Counted from the first letter of the stretch, positions 25,393 to 35,021 are shown. The stretch: DNA of 64,000 nt from Shewanella sp. MBTL60-007 (GCF_019654915.1 NZ_BPET01000021.1:1-64000), one strand, 5' to 3'. The notes: generated by a model from the letters alone, not told the origin. Made by a program: numbers and translations.

Positions 25393-26595
25393 ATGCGAAT
25401 TTCTACCGCGCAAATGTTTCATCAAACTAGCAGTAATGTGTTAAAAGGCCAGTCTGCTACCAGTCAGATCTTAGAGCAATTAGCATCAGGTAAAAAAGTC
25501 AATACCGCTGGCGATGACCCTGTTGCTGCAGCTGGAATTAATAATCTAAATCAGCAAAGCGCGTTAACCAGTCAATTTTTAAAGAATATTGATTACGCTA
25601 CAGGCAGCCTTGCGGTGAGCGAAAGCAAAATCGGCAGCGCCGAAACGTTAATACAAAGTATGCAAGAGGGAATGCTTCGTTCTGTAAACGGCACATTGAC
25701 AGATGCCGATCGGCAAACTATTGCCGATGAGATGCGTAGCAGCCTAGAAGAGTTGATGTCTATTGCCAATAGTAAAGATGAATCAGGTAACAATCTGTTT
25801 GGTGGCTTTAACACACAAGGTGACCCATTCTCTTTTGATAACAATGGCAAAGTGGTGTACAGCGGTGACTCAGGAATCAGAGATACCATAGTGGCCTCTG
25901 GCGTAACTGTAGGCAGTAATATCCCCGGTGACAGTGTTTTTATGAACGCAGCCAATGCATTAGGGGATTACAGTGTCAATTATTCGGCGGCTCAACAAGG
26001 TAGTTTTACCGTTGAAAGTGCCAACGTCATTGATGCCACGTTACCAGTGGCGGGTGACTATAGCTTTGCCTTTGCTGATGACGGCGCAGGCGGACTAGAG
26101 TTGAATGTGACCGACTCTCTAGGTGTTGTCACGACCATTCCAAATTTTGACCCAAGTCAGCCCGTGACTGTCGACGGCATTGAATTGCAGTTTAAAGGGA
26201 CACCAATTGCCGGTGATACTTTTTCAATGTCGCCAGAAACCCAATCAAACATATTCGACACCTTAAACAGTGCCATTTCTCTACTTGAAGATGGTGCAAA
26301 GCTTAATAGCCCTCAGGGGCAGTCTGAAATGGCGCAGTTATTAAATAATGTCAATAGCGGGCAAGAACTGATGGCAAACAGTCGCAGTGTTGCGGGTAAT
26401 AGTCTAAAGAGCTTAGAAAGCTATACCAGTAGCCACAAAGAAGACCAATTGATTAACCAGTCGGCTTTATCACTACTTGAAGACTTAGATTATGCCGAAG
26501 CGATCACTGAGTTTGAGAAGCAACAACTGGCGCTAAATGCGGTCTCTAGTGTGTTTAGCAAGGTGGGCTCGACTTCGCTGTTTGACTATATATAG
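25393..26595 (+). CDS. flgL: Hook-filament junction protein FlgL (HAP3)
   Basis: A 400-residue flagellin-like protein. The N-terminus MRISTAQMFHQTSSNVLKGQ and LASGKKVNTAGDDPVAAAGI are typical FlgL, as is the C-terminal DLDYAEAITEFEKQQLALNA. It joins FlgK to the filament. It is last gene of the flgF-L unit; 283 bp with a new sigma-54 site follow. Confidence 0.95.
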   Translation: MRISTAQMFHQTSSNVLKGQSATSQILEQLASGKKVNTAGDDPVAAAGINNLNQQSALTSQFLKNIDYATGSLAVSESKIGSAETLIQSMQEGMLRSVNGTLTDADRQTIADEMRSSLEELMSIANSKDESGNNLFGGFNTQGDPFSFDNNGKVVYSGDSGIRDTIVASGVTVGSNIPGDSVFMNAANALGDYSVNYSAAQQGSFTVESANVIDATLPVAGDYSFAFADDGAGGLELNVTDSLGVVTTIPNFDPSQPVTVDGIELQFKGTPIAGDTFSMSPETQSNIFDTLNSAISLLEDGAKLNSPQGQSEMAQLLNNVNSGQELMANSRSVAGNSLKSLESYTSSHKEDQLINQSALSLLEDLDYAEAITEFEKQQLALNAVSSVFSKVGSTSLFDYI

Positions 26596-26655
26596 GGCCA
26601 GGACCTAGAGCACCGACTTAGCCTTTAACGTCTCATTTTTCGAGTTTTTAACAAA

Positions 26656-26675
26656 GTTGGCACGAAAAAAGCATT
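26656..26675 (+). promoter_or_regulatory. Sigma-54 promoter for flagellin 1
   Basis: GTTGGCACGAAAAAAGCATT has the -24 box TGGCACG in full and GG-N10-GC spacing; the -12 reads AAGC rather than TTGC. It leaves a long leader of about 200 bases before the gene. No sigma-28 box was found here. Confidence 0.7.
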
Positions 26676-26878
26676 GATAATTTGTCGTTATAAATTATTT
26701 GACACTGCAAGCCTAAATTTAGCCTGCAGTTTATTGGAATTACTGCACAGCTAAATGCTTAATGATGAGACAAGGGAGTCGGATTCATTTTAAACAGCAG
26801 TAAGCCATACAAGTTTTACTATTAACAATTTTAGCCAAGTATCTAGTCTTGGCGACCAACTAAGAAGAGGATTACAAG

Positions 26879-28063
26879 ATGGCTATTAGCGTTAATACTA
26901 ACGTCACATCGATGAGAACGCAGAACAACCTAAATAGCGCCAACTCGAGCACGCAAACCTCGATGGAGCGGTTGTCTTCAGGTCTACGCATCAACAGTGC
27001 GAAAGACGATGCTGCTGGTCTACAGATCTCTAACCGTATGACCAGCCAAATTAACGGTATCGGTGTGGCAATGCGTAACGCCAACGACGGTATCTCTATT
27101 GCGCAAACTGCAGAAGGTGCGATGCAAGAGTCGACTAACATTTTGCAGCGTATGCGTGACTTATCACTGCAATCGGCAAACGGATCAAACTCTGTAGAAG
27201 ATCGTGAAGCGATGCAAAAAGAGATGACGTCACTGCAAGCTGAATTAACCCGTATCTCAGATACCACCTCTTTTGGTGGACAGAAATTGTTAGATGGCAG
27301 TTACGGCACACAGAACTTCCAGGTTGGTGCAAATGCCAATGAGACCATCTCATTAACTCTGTCTGACATCTCAGCAGATCAGTTGGGTACATCGGGTAAA
27401 ACAGTAGCTGGTGCATTAACGGCTGCAGAAATTACAGCAACAGTTACTGGTGGTACAGGTAGCGGTGAAATTGCATTCTCATATACGCCTGCTGGCGGGA
27501 GTGCAGAAGCAATTACAGTTGACTTAACTGGTGTAACGGATGCTGACACTATGGCTGCTGCAATTAACACAGCGCTAGGCGGAGCAAGTACGAGCACTGG
27601 TGTTATTGCAACCTCTGACGGTACTGATGTGACCTTTGGTGGTGTTGCGAATAACGGTGACACCTTGACCATGACGAGAAAAATCGATGATGGTACAACG
27701 ACTGCACCTACTACACCGTTAGCGTTAGGTGCAGATGACTCACAACAGACGACAATCGATGGTATCAACTTGACCACTGAGGCGGGTGCACAGAGTGCCA
27801 TAGCAACGATTGATGCGGCAATTACTCAGATTGATAGTCAACGAGCTGACTTAGGTGCGGTGCAAAATCGTATGAGTTTTACCATCAATAACCTCAGTAA
27901 CATTCAGTCTAACGTATCTGATGCACGTAGCCGTATTCAGGATGTCGACTTTGCCAAAGAAACTGCCGAGCTGACTAAGCAGCAGATTCTATCGCAAACC
28001 TCTTCAGCAATGCTTGCACAGGCTAACCAGTTGCCGCAAACAGCCTTGTCACTTCTAGGTTAA
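26879..28063 (+). CDS. Flagellin 1 (sigma-54-type promoter)
   Basis: A 394-residue flagellin. D0/D1 regions are [20 protein letters not shown] with [20 protein letters not shown] at the N-terminus, and [20 protein letters not shown] with [10 protein letters not shown] at the C-terminus. Between about residues 165 and 285 there is a Thr/Ala/Gly-rich insert not expected in the short Shewanella flagellins of about 270 residues. That insert is almost identical in DNA to the one in flagellin 2, whereas the N-terminal DNA has many silent differences. It corresponds in order to the first of the two Shewanella flagellins; I do not assign the flaA or flaB name. Confidence 0.93.
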   Translation: MAISVNTNVTSMRTQNNLNSANSSTQTSMERLSSGLRINSAKDDAAGLQISNRMTSQINGIGVAMRNANDGISIAQTAEGAMQESTNILQRMRDLSLQSANGSNSVEDREAMQKEMTSLQAELTRISDTTSFGGQKLLDGSYGTQNFQVGANANETISLTLSDISADQLGTSGKTVAGALTAAEITATVTGGTGSGEIAFSYTPAGGSAEAITVDLTGVTDADTMAAAINTALGGASTSTGVIATSDGTDVTFGGVANNGDTLTMTRKIDDGTTTAPTTPLALGADDSQQTTIDGINLTTEAGAQSAIATIDAAITQIDSQRADLGAVQNRMSFTINNLSNIQSNVSDARSRIQDVDFAKETAELTKQQILSQTSSAMLAQANQLPQTALSLLG

Positions 28064-28237
28064 TACTGAATAGATTAAGGCAAAGACTTAAAGAGGAACG
28101 GCCTGCGGATGACGGAACGCTGCGCTTACGTAAAGCAAGTCTAGCGCGACTTTGTCGCTGCATGGTAAGGGTTGAGAAGACTCTAGGGCGTGACTTCGCC
28201 ACGGCGAGAGCGTCACTCCGCTCCTGCTAGATGCTAT
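28064..28237. repeat. Mosaic repeat words after flagellin 1
   Basis: Hairpin words GGAACGGCCTGCGG, GGAACGCTGCGCTTACG and GTGACTTCGCCACGG are joined by CTAG-containing spacers, as in the other gaps. There is no coding frame. Confidence 0.75.
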
Positions 28238-28286
28238 AAAAGCAACAGCAAGACCCTTAGTGGGTTTAGCTGTTGCTTTTTTCTTT
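28238..28286 (+). terminator. Rho-independent terminator after flagellin 1
   Basis: AAAAGCAACAGC pairs with GCTGTTGCTTTT over 12 bp, with an inner ACCC/GGGT stem and a T-run after it. It lies 175 bp past the stop, so the transcript would carry repeat words in its 3' leader. Confidence 0.85.
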
Positions 28287-28389
28287 CCATGGCAACAGTT
28301 CAGCTCTAGTTTTTATCTCTTTTACCTATTAACACCTCCCCCTTAGTTGACTTAATCTTGCTACTGCCTTTCTTGGGGCTGCGCAGCCG

Positions 28390-28920
28390 ACTGTGCCCTC
28401 TGTGGTGAATAGGCTTTAGCTTTTTGGTTTACAGCGTTTAAGAGAGATTTGTTACCACAAAGGCTTCGCTTTCACGGAGGACACGAAGAAGTGTGGGAAG
28501 CGAAAGACTAGGGCATTTTTCTAGAATTCGTGACTGCTTTTCTTCGTGTAGCGGAGCCCTCTGTGCCCTTCGTGGTGAATAGGCTTTTTGTTTAAGAGCT
28601 AATTTTTACCACGGAGCGTTTTGCTTTCACGGAGGACACGAAGAAGTGTGGGGAGCGAAAGACTAGAGCATTTTTCTAGATTTGTGACTGCTTTTCTTCG
28701 TGTAGCGCAACCCTCTGTGTCCTTCGTGGTGAATAGGCTTTTTGTTTAAGAGTTAATCTTAACCACGGAGCGCTTTGCCTTCACGAAGGGCACGTAGTGG
28801 AAGTGCATTCAATAGCCTTTATTGCTAGGGGGAACCTACAGTTTTGCTTGTATCGCAGGGCGGAGCCCGCTCTCGCCGTGGCGAAGCCGCGTCCTAGCAG
28901 CGAAGCGCTCTAGCATCTAA
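28390..28920. repeat. Three-copy direct/inverted repeat block upstream of flagellin 2
   Basis: CGTGGTGAATAGGCTTT recurs at about 28401 (TGTGG form), 28571 and 28725 (steps 170 and 154). Between them alternate ACCAC(G/A)..CACGGAGGACACGAAG and its approximate inverse CTTCGTGTAGCG..CCTTCGTGGT, so each unit can fold into a long imperfect hairpin. The block ends with GNA-type words (GGCGGAGCCCGCTC, GTGGCGAAGCCGCG, AGCGAAGCG). There is no gene. Confidence 0.8.
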
Positions 28921-29010
28921 CACATGACACGCTGGTGAGTTGTAAGTTGTTGATTTAAATGCTTTAATTGTCAACCTTTTCCATTTAGCAAAAAAAAACA
29001 AAAAAAAGTC

Positions 29011-29037
29011 TAAAGCTTAAAATCCCTCTGCCGTTAT
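29011..29037 (+). promoter_or_regulatory. Sigma-28 (FliA) promoter for flagellin 2
   Basis: TAAAGCTT, an 11-bp spacer, then GCCGTTAT, close to the FliA consensus, 114 bp ahead of the flagellin start. Confidence 0.85.
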
Positions 29038-29151
29038 ATATATTGTAACCAAGATGATTCGCCTGACTTTACCAAGACAGGCATTAATTAAAGCACTGTA
29101 ATTAAACCATTGTTTTAGTGCAGTCTAGAGTAAGGTAAGAGGGAATTAATA

Positions 29152-30333
29152 ATGGCTATTTCAGTAAACACTAACGTGACATCAATGCGGGCACAGGGCA
29201 ACCTAAACAGTGCCAACTCTAACGTACAAACCTCAATGGAGCGTTTATCATCAGGTCTGCGCATTAACAGCGCGAAAGACGATGCGGCGGGTCTACAGAT
29301 CTCGAACCGTATGACCAGCCAAATTAACGGTATCGGCGTTGCAATGCGTAATGCTAACGACGGTATCTCTATCGCACAAACTGCTGAAGGTGCGATGCAA
29401 GAGTCAACTAATATCCTGCAGCGTATGCGTGACCTTTCTCTACAGTCGGCTAACGGTTCAAACTCTGCCGATGACCGTGCAGCGATGCAAAAAGAGATTA
29501 CATCACTTAATGCTGAATTGACCCGTATTTCTGATACCACCTCATTCGGTGGTCAGAAGTTACTTGACGGTACTTATGGCACGCAGAACTTCCAAGTAGG
29601 TGCCAACGCTAATGAGACCATCTCATTATCTCTGTCTGACATCTCAGCAGATCAGTTAGGTACATCGGGTAAAACAGTAGCTGGTGCATTAACGGCTGCA
29701 GAAATTACAGCAACAGTTACTGGTGGTACAGGTAGCGGTGAGATTGCATTCTCATATACGCCTGCTGGCGGGAGTGCAGAAGCAATTACAGTTGACTTAA
29801 CTGGTGTAACGGATGCTGACACTATGGCTGCTGCAATTAACACAGCGCTAGGCGGAGCAAGTACGAGCACTGGTGTTATTGCAACCTCTGACGGTACTGA
29901 TGTGACCTTTGGTGGTGTTGCGAATAACGGTGACACCTTGACCATGACGAGAAAAATCGATGATGGTACAACGACTGCACCTACTACACCGTTAGCGCTA
30001 GGTGCTGATGATTCTGGTAGCGTAACAGTTAATGATATCGACTTAACCACTGAAGCGGGTGCTCAAAGCGCGATCTCAACTATCGATGCGGCAATCTCAC
30101 AAATCGATAGTCAACGTGCAGACTTAGGTGCGGTGCAAAACCGTATGAACTTTACCATCAACAACCTAAGCAACATTCAGTCTAACGTATCTGATGCACG
30201 TAGCCGTATTCAGGATGTCGACTTTGCCAAAGAAACTGCCGAGCTGACTAAGCAGCAAATTCTATCGCAAACCTCTTCTGCAATGCTTGCACAGGCTAAC
30301 CAGTTACCGCAAGCAGCACTATCACTACTATAA
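29152..30333 (+). CDS. Flagellin 2 (sigma-28 promoter)
   Basis: A 393-residue flagellin, nearly the same length and layout as flagellin 1: [20 protein letters not shown] at the N-terminus, the same Thr/Ala/Gly-rich insert, and LPQAALSLL at the C-terminus. Protein differences cluster in the first 160 residues and just after the insert. It is likely the main filament subunit because its promoter is FliA-dependent, but relative expression cannot be read from sequence. A terminator follows. Confidence 0.93.
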   Translation: MAISVNTNVTSMRAQGNLNSANSNVQTSMERLSSGLRINSAKDDAAGLQISNRMTSQINGIGVAMRNANDGISIAQTAEGAMQESTNILQRMRDLSLQSANGSNSADDRAAMQKEITSLNAELTRISDTTSFGGQKLLDGTYGTQNFQVGANANETISLSLSDISADQLGTSGKTVAGALTAAEITATVTGGTGSGEIAFSYTPAGGSAEAITVDLTGVTDADTMAAAINTALGGASTSTGVIATSDGTDVTFGGVANNGDTLTMTRKIDDGTTTAPTTPLALGADDSGSVTVNDIDLTTEAGAQSAISTIDAAISQIDSQRADLGAVQNRMNFTINNLSNIQSNVSDARSRIQDVDFAKETAELTKQQILSQTSSAMLAQANQLPQAALSLL

Positions 30334-30392
30334 GGTTCAAAGTGAAAGCTTTGTTTTTAAGTAGGATGATGACTCAGTATTGCTGATGTTAT

Positions 30393-30427
30393 AAGGGAGG
30401 GTCGTAATCGGCTCTCCCTTTATTGTT
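30393..30427 (+). terminator. Terminator after flagellin 2
   Basis: AAGGGAG and CTCCCTT form the stem, followed by a T-rich tract, 60 bp past the stop. Confidence 0.75.
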
Positions 30428-30530
30428 TAGTATCGGCTCACATTTATTAGGTCACGAGATAAGTCACTAATTAAATGACTAAAAGCAGTGACTAAAAGTC
30501 ATAGGAAATCTAAAACACAGGAGTGAAGAG

Positions 30531-30956
30531 ATGGATGTCAATGTAACTAATAACCCTGTAGCCACTATCCCACCTGTAGCAGTTGACGTTGCCGTTTCCG
30601 CGCAGAGAGATAGCGCAAATAAAGCGAGTGAATTAAGTGGTGTTCGCTCTGTTACTCATGTCAATGAGATAAATGCTGCCGATAAGGGCGATAAATCAGA
30701 AGAGTCATCACAGAGTGAGTCAGTTGAACAGATGGAGTCTGTCGTGATCGAGTTATCTGATATGATGTCTATGCTGCGAAAAGGGCTGGCTTTTAAGCTT
30801 GATGAGTCTTTAGGAGAGCAGGTTGTTAGTGTGGTTGATATCGACACTGGCGAACTCATTAGACAGATCCCTAACGAAGAAGCGTTAGAATTGGCTGTAA
30901 AATTGCATGAAAAAATAGCTGAAATGGATGGCTTGTTGATGTCGACTCAAGTGTAG
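30531..30956 (+). CDS. flaG: Flagellar protein FlaG
   Basis: A 141-residue protein. The first half is polar; the second has the FlaG core (LRKGLAFKLDESLGEQVVSV, DIDTGELIRQIPNEEALELA). FlaG proteins affect filament length in polar flagellates. It lies between the flagellins and fliD, as in Vibrio and Pseudomonas. I find no clear sigma-54 or sigma-28 site upstream; there are only short inverted repeats (AGTCACT/AATGACT) at about 30467-30515. Confidence 0.9.
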   Translation: MDVNVTNNPVATIPPVAVDVAVSAQRDSANKASELSGVRSVTHVNEINAADKGDKSEESSQSESVEQMESVVIELSDMMSMLRKGLAFKLDESLGEQVVSVVDIDTGELIRQIPNEEALELAVKLHEKIAEMDGLLMSTQV

Positions 30957-31010
30957 TCGAGCACTAACGTTCAAATTAATCAGAATTTATAGTTTTAAGT
31001 TGAGGTTGTC

Positions 31011-32372
31011 ATGGGATTAACATCGGTTGGTATTGGTTCTGGAATGGATATCAATGGCATTGTGTCGGCGCTGGTTGGGGCTGAGAACGATCCAAAGGTT
31101 GCCAAGTTTGATGCCGATGAGGGCAGACTTAACGCTCAAATATCAGGAATTGGCTCACTAAAAAGTGCGTTAACAGAGTTTCAAGATAGCCTCGAAAAGC
31201 TTACGGATCCAGATACCTTTATTGCCCGTAAGGTTGAGTTATCTAATAAAGATTTTATCAGTGCAACAGCGGATGAAACTGCTGTCGCCGGTAGCTATAA
31301 AATTGAAGTTGAACAATTAGCTGAAAGTCAAAAAATTGGCTCTGCAGCAGTGGCAGATGCGACAGCGGCCTTAGGTGAAGGCTCGTTGACTTTGGGTGTT
31401 GACGGTAAAGATTTTACTATTAGCGTTGAAGCCGGTGATTCCCTCGAAACCGTAATGCAAAAAATCAATGATGCCGAAGATAACGTTGGTGTTACCGCGA
31501 CTATCATCAATGGTGATAATGGCCCTCAATTAGTAATGACATCAGATGAAACCGGTACGGCTAATAACATTACCGTCACTGCAACTGACACTGATGGCGG
31601 TACAGGCTTGAGTGACACTTTTACCATGACAGAGCTTAGCGCGGCGAAAGATGCAGTGTTGTATGTCGATGGTTTAAAGGTGACGTCGGGCAGTAATGAA
31701 GTCGAGAACGTGATTACCGGTGTGAGTTTAACCCTTAAAGATGAAGACCTATCTAAAAGTACTACGCTAACCATCTCCCCCGATACCGATTCAGTAAAGA
31801 AGAGCGTAGAGGGCTTTGTTGAGTCTTATAATGACCTGATGGGCACGATTTCAGACTTGTCGAGTTATGATGCTGAAACAGAAACTGCCGGTATTTTACA
31901 GGGTGACTCGATGATCCGTAGTATTCAGAGTCAGCTACGCGGTGTGTTATCGAGTAGCTTCGATACCGCTGATGGCACTACTATGCTGGCAAATATTGGT
32001 GTTAAAACCACTCAGCAAGGCACACTTGAAATCGATGAAGATATTTTAGATAAAGCATTAGATTCTGATATGTCGCAAATTCGCGAGATGTTTAGCGCAG
32101 AAGACACTGGGCTTGCTGCCAAACTGGACGGTTTGGTTGAAACTTATGTGCAGTCGGGTGGAACCTTAGATAGTCGCGACGAAACTTTAGATAATCAAGT
32201 CGACCGTATCACTGATAGCCGTGAGCAATTAGCACGCAAGATGGCGGCGTATGAAACTCGTTTGTTTGCTCAGTTTAATGCTATGGACTTAATGGTCGCG
32301 AGTCTGAACCAACAGTCTAGTGATCTGTTCAATCGTCTCAATTCTCTGCCTGGAATGGTGCCACAGGATTAG
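31011..32372 (+). CDS. fliD: Filament cap protein FliD (HAP2)
   Basis: A 453-residue protein with the FliD N-terminal region (GIGSGMDINGIVSALVGAEN) and C-terminal FliD_C (TTMLANIGVKTTQQGTLEID, then LARKMAAYETRLFAQFNAMD). It caps the filament tip and helps flagellin fold into place. It is 54 bp past flaG. Confidence 0.95.
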   Translation: MGLTSVGIGSGMDINGIVSALVGAENDPKVAKFDADEGRLNAQISGIGSLKSALTEFQDSLEKLTDPDTFIARKVELSNKDFISATADETAVAGSYKIEVEQLAESQKIGSAAVADATAALGEGSLTLGVDGKDFTISVEAGDSLETVMQKINDAEDNVGVTATIINGDNGPQLVMTSDETGTANNITVTATDTDGGTGLSDTFTMTELSAAKDAVLYVDGLKVTSGSNEVENVITGVSLTLKDEDLSKSTTLTISPDTDSVKKSVEGFVESYNDLMGTISDLSSYDAETETAGILQGDSMIRSIQSQLRGVLSSSFDTADGTTMLANIGVKTTQQGTLEIDEDILDKALDSDMSQIREMFSAEDTGLAAKLDGLVETYVQSGGTLDSRDETLDNQVDRITDSREQLARKMAAYETRLFAQFNAMDLMVASLNQQSSDLFNRLNSLPGMVPQD

Positions 32373-32425
32373 GCGTTCTGTCGGATATTGTTCAGTATCT
32401 TTTGCCCGTTTACACTTGTATGGTC

Positions 32426-32451
32426 AAAGGCGTTAGCTAGGCTACGCCTTT
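32426..32451 (+). terminator. Hairpin between fliD and the FlaI-like gene
   Basis: AAAGGCGT and ACGCCTTT, with an inner TAGC/GCTA, form an 11-bp stem with one bulge. The T-run is short, so it may be a weak terminator or an attenuator within the flaG-fliS unit. Confidence 0.4.
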
Positions 32452-32487
32452 GTTGCCTATCAGACCTAGCCAGATGAGAGTCACTCG

Positions 32488-32868
32488 ATGACAAATTCAC
32501 AGAAAGATTCACCAGAGTTTAGCTCACAATTAAACACGCAAACCCTCCCGATTGAGTTATCAAAAATCGATAGTGCGTTATCAGAGCTTTTAGGTAATTT
32601 AGAAAAAACGCTGTTTGAGGATGATGAAAGTGACACCTTGGTATCTAAATTGCAGGAAAGTATCGGTGCCCGTCAAATTTTGATTGCTCAAATAGTGAAA
32701 GATGACCAATTTCAAGATAGGTCTTATCTACAACAACTTGCAGAGCATACGCAAAGTATCGAGTCGAGAGCACGCAAAGTCCTTGCCGATCGAGAAGCTT
32801 TATTAGGGGCATTACGTAAGGGCAGACGTCAAACAAATCTTTACAAGACAATTGGTTCAAATAGGTAG
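32488..32868 (+). CDS. FlaI-like small flagellar protein (FliT-position chaperone candidate)
   Basis: A 126-residue, helical, soluble protein. It sits exactly where Vibrio has flaI, between fliD and fliS, six bases ahead of fliS. A pattern of long amphipathic helices (LSKIDSALSELLGNLEKTLF, LQQLAEHTQSIESRARKVLA) would suit an export chaperone for FliD like FliT, but similarity to FliT is not evident by eye. The call rests on position, size and helix content. Confidence 0.7.
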   Translation: MTNSQKDSPEFSSQLNTQTLPIELSKIDSALSELLGNLEKTLFEDDESDTLVSKLQESIGARQILIAQIVKDDQFQDRSYLQQLAEHTQSIESRARKVLADREALLGALRKGRRQTNLYKTIGSNR

Positions 32869-32874
32869 GTATTT

Positions 32875-33276
32875 ATGAGAGGTTCGCTTCAATCATATCG
32901 TAAGGTCTCGTTAGATAGCAGTATTGCTGTGGCTTCACCGCATAAGGTCATTCAGATGATGTTTGCCGGAGCTTTAGAGCGCTTAGCTCAGGGGCGCTAT
33001 GCCATTGAGCAGAATAACCTTGAGCTTAAAGGCGTGAGTTTAGGCAAAGCGATAAGTATTGTCGCTGGCTTAAATAGTAGTTTGAATATGGAAGCCGAAG
33101 GTGATGTTGCTGGCAATTTAAGTGCTCTTTATGACTTCATGTTGCAGAGGATCAGCGATGCAAATGTGAATAATGATGTCAAAGCGATCGATGATGCAAG
33201 CGATATCTTGCGCACTATCAAGGAAGCGTGGGATACAATCCCTAGCGATCTGCATGAGTTAACTTCACAGAACTAA
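32875..33276 (+). CDS. fliS: Flagellin export chaperone FliS
   Basis: A 133-residue helical protein with the FliS signature: LQSYRKVSLDSSIAVASPHK, VIQMMFAGALERLAQGRYAI and NMEAEGDVAGNLSALYDFML. It binds the disordered C-terminus of flagellin in the cytosol and stops early polymerisation. It is last gene before a terminator. Confidence 0.95.
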   Translation: MRGSLQSYRKVSLDSSIAVASPHKVIQMMFAGALERLAQGRYAIEQNNLELKGVSLGKAISIVAGLNSSLNMEAEGDVAGNLSALYDFMLQRISDANVNNDVKAIDDASDILRTIKEAWDTIPSDLHELTSQN

Positions 33277-33321
33277 TTGTTTTATTTAGACGTTGGCTTA
33301 GATTTTCGTTCGTTGTTTAAT

Positions 33322-33345
33322 AGGAGTGTTAATGCACTCCTTTTT
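33322..33345 (+). terminator. Terminator after fliS
   Basis: AGGAGTG and CACTCCT form a 7-bp stem with a 6-base loop and a T-run. The following 240 bp up to flrA hold the likely flrA promoter; I cannot fix its boxes. Confidence 0.85.
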
Positions 33346-33587
33346 GTCACCCGTCAAAAATACGTCTAACTACTGATTGTAAAGTAGAGTTTTTAACCTA
33401 AAACTTAGTCTGCTCCTCATAAAATTCATCAGGGGCTTGCTAATAACGGGCTGATAATACACTATTCTATTTGGTAGATATTTGATAATCAGCATTAGAT
33501 AACTACTGGCTTGAAAAATTAGCTTTAGAAAAGCAACGAACACCAATAATTAATGCGCTGAAATATTTGAGCCTAACGGCCTTCGGA

Positions 33588-35021
33588 ATGATGCAAACAG
33601 ATCAACGAATTCTACTTGTAGGTAACCAGTCTGAGCGAATTAATCGCTTGTCGTGCGTATTTGAGTTTTTAGGAGAGCAGGTCGAGTTGATCGATTTCGA
33701 TAAACTTGAGATGCATACTAAACAAACTCGCTTTCGCGCGATTGTTTTACCTTCTGAGAACCAACCTAAAGAACTTATTCAGTCTTTGACTGGTATGCTC
33801 CCTTGGCAACCTTTTTTGATGCTAGGGGAAAGAGACGACATTAAAGCGTCGAATATTCTCGGCTGCATCGAAGAACCTTTAAATTATCCTCAATTAACTG
33901 AACTACTCCACTTTTGTCAGGTTTATGGGCAGGTTAAGCGCCCAGAGATCCCAACTAGTGCGAATCAGACTAAATTATTTAGAAGTTTAGTGGGACGTAG
34001 CGAAGGCATAGCTAATGTTCGTCACCTGATTAATCAGGTGGCAGGTTCTGATGCCACAGTGCTCATACTTGGCCAGTCCGGTACAGGTAAAGAGGTTGTC
34101 GCTCGCAATATTCACTATATTTCAGATCGCCGTGATGGGCCGTTTATTCCGGTTAACTGTGGGGCTATTCCCCCAGAACTATTGGAAAGTGAACTCTTCG
34201 GCCATGAAAAAGGCTCGTTTACCGGTGCCATTAGTGCCCGCAAAGGCCGCTTCGAGCTTGCAGAGAAAGGCACACTGTTTCTCGATGAAATTGGCGATAT
34301 GCCACTGCAGATGCAAGTTAAGTTATTACGTGTTCTGCAAGAGCGTATGTTCGAGCGTGTCGGTGGCAGTAAGTCTATCTCTGCCGATGTGCGAGTGGTC
34401 GCTGCGACCCATAGAAATTTAGAAACCATGATTGAGAAAGGGGATTTTCGAGAAGATCTCTATTATCGCCTGAATGTGTTTCCAGTCGAAATGCCCGCTT
34501 TGTGTGAGCGCAAAGAAGATATTCCGCTGTTGTTACAAGAGTTAGTCAGCCGAGTGTATAACGAAGGACGAGGTCGTGTTCGTTTTACTCAGCGCGCAAT
34601 CGAGTCGCTGAAGGAGCATGCTTGGTCCGGTAACGTGCGTGAGCTGTCGAATCTGGTTGAACGTTTAACGATTCTTTATCCTGGCGGCTTAGTCGATGTC
34701 AATGATTTGCCTATAAAGTATCGCCATATCGATGTGCCTGAGTATTGTGTCGAGATCAGTGAAGAGCAGCAGGAGCGTGATGCTTTAGCTTCTATCTTTA
34801 ATGATGAAGAGCCAATTGAGATCCCAGAAACGCGATTCCCAAGTGAACTGCCACCTGAAGGGGTAAACCTTAAGGACTTACTGGCAGAGCTTGAAATCGA
34901 TATGATAAGACAAGCGCTCGATCAGCAAGACAGCGTAGTCGCTCGCGCCGCAGAGATGCTCGGTATCCGTCGTACCACCTTAGTTGAAAAAATGCGTAAA
35001 TACGGCTTGAGTAAAGATTAG
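33588..35021 (+). CDS. flrA: Sigma-54-dependent master regulator FlrA
   Basis: A 477-residue protein. ATG 33588 (first of ATGATG) is chosen over an in-frame TTG at 33567. An N-terminal FleQ-type degenerate receiver domain is followed by the AAA+ domain with Walker A GQSGTGKEV and Walker B LFLDEIGDM, and a C-terminal Fis-type HTH (RAAEMLGIRRTTLVEKMRK). The sigma-54-contact loop reads GSFTGA instead of the usual GAFTGA. FlrA starts the polar-flagellar cascade by activating flrBC; FlhG restrains it. About 500 bp of minisatellite separate its stop from a strong terminator. Confidence 0.95.
   Translation: MMQTDQRILLVGNQSERINRLSCVFEFLGEQVELIDFDKLEMHTKQTRFRAIVLPSENQPKELIQSLTGMLPWQPFLMLGERDDIKASNILGCIEEPLNYPQLTELLHFCQVYGQVKRPEIPTSANQTKLFRSLVGRSEGIANVRHLINQVAGSDATVLILGQSGTGKEVVARNIHYISDRRDGPFIPVNCGAIPPELLESELFGHEKGSFTGAISARKGRFELAEKGTLFLDEIGDMPLQMQVKLLRVLQERMFERVGGSKSISADVRVVAATHRNLETMIEKGDFREDLYYRLNVFPVEMPALCERKEDIPLLLQELVSRVYNEGRGRVRFTQRAIESLKEHAWSGNVRELSNLVERLTILYPGGLVDVNDLPIKYRHIDVPEYCVEISEEQQERDALASIFNDEEPIEIPETRFPSELPPEGVNLKDLLAELEIDMIRQALDQQDSVVARAAEMLGIRRTTLVEKMRKYGLSKD

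Noticed and set aside
27379..27801. Long antisense frame in flagellin 1 (and its twin at 29652-30050)
   Set aside because: It mirrors a Thr/Ala-rich flagellin insert and gives a Val/Ala/Pro-rich translation. The sense frame is clearly coding, so this is a shadow.
28064..29151. Insertion sequence between the flagellins
   Set aside because: There is no transposase frame, terminal inverted repeats or target duplication; the block consists of short repeats only.
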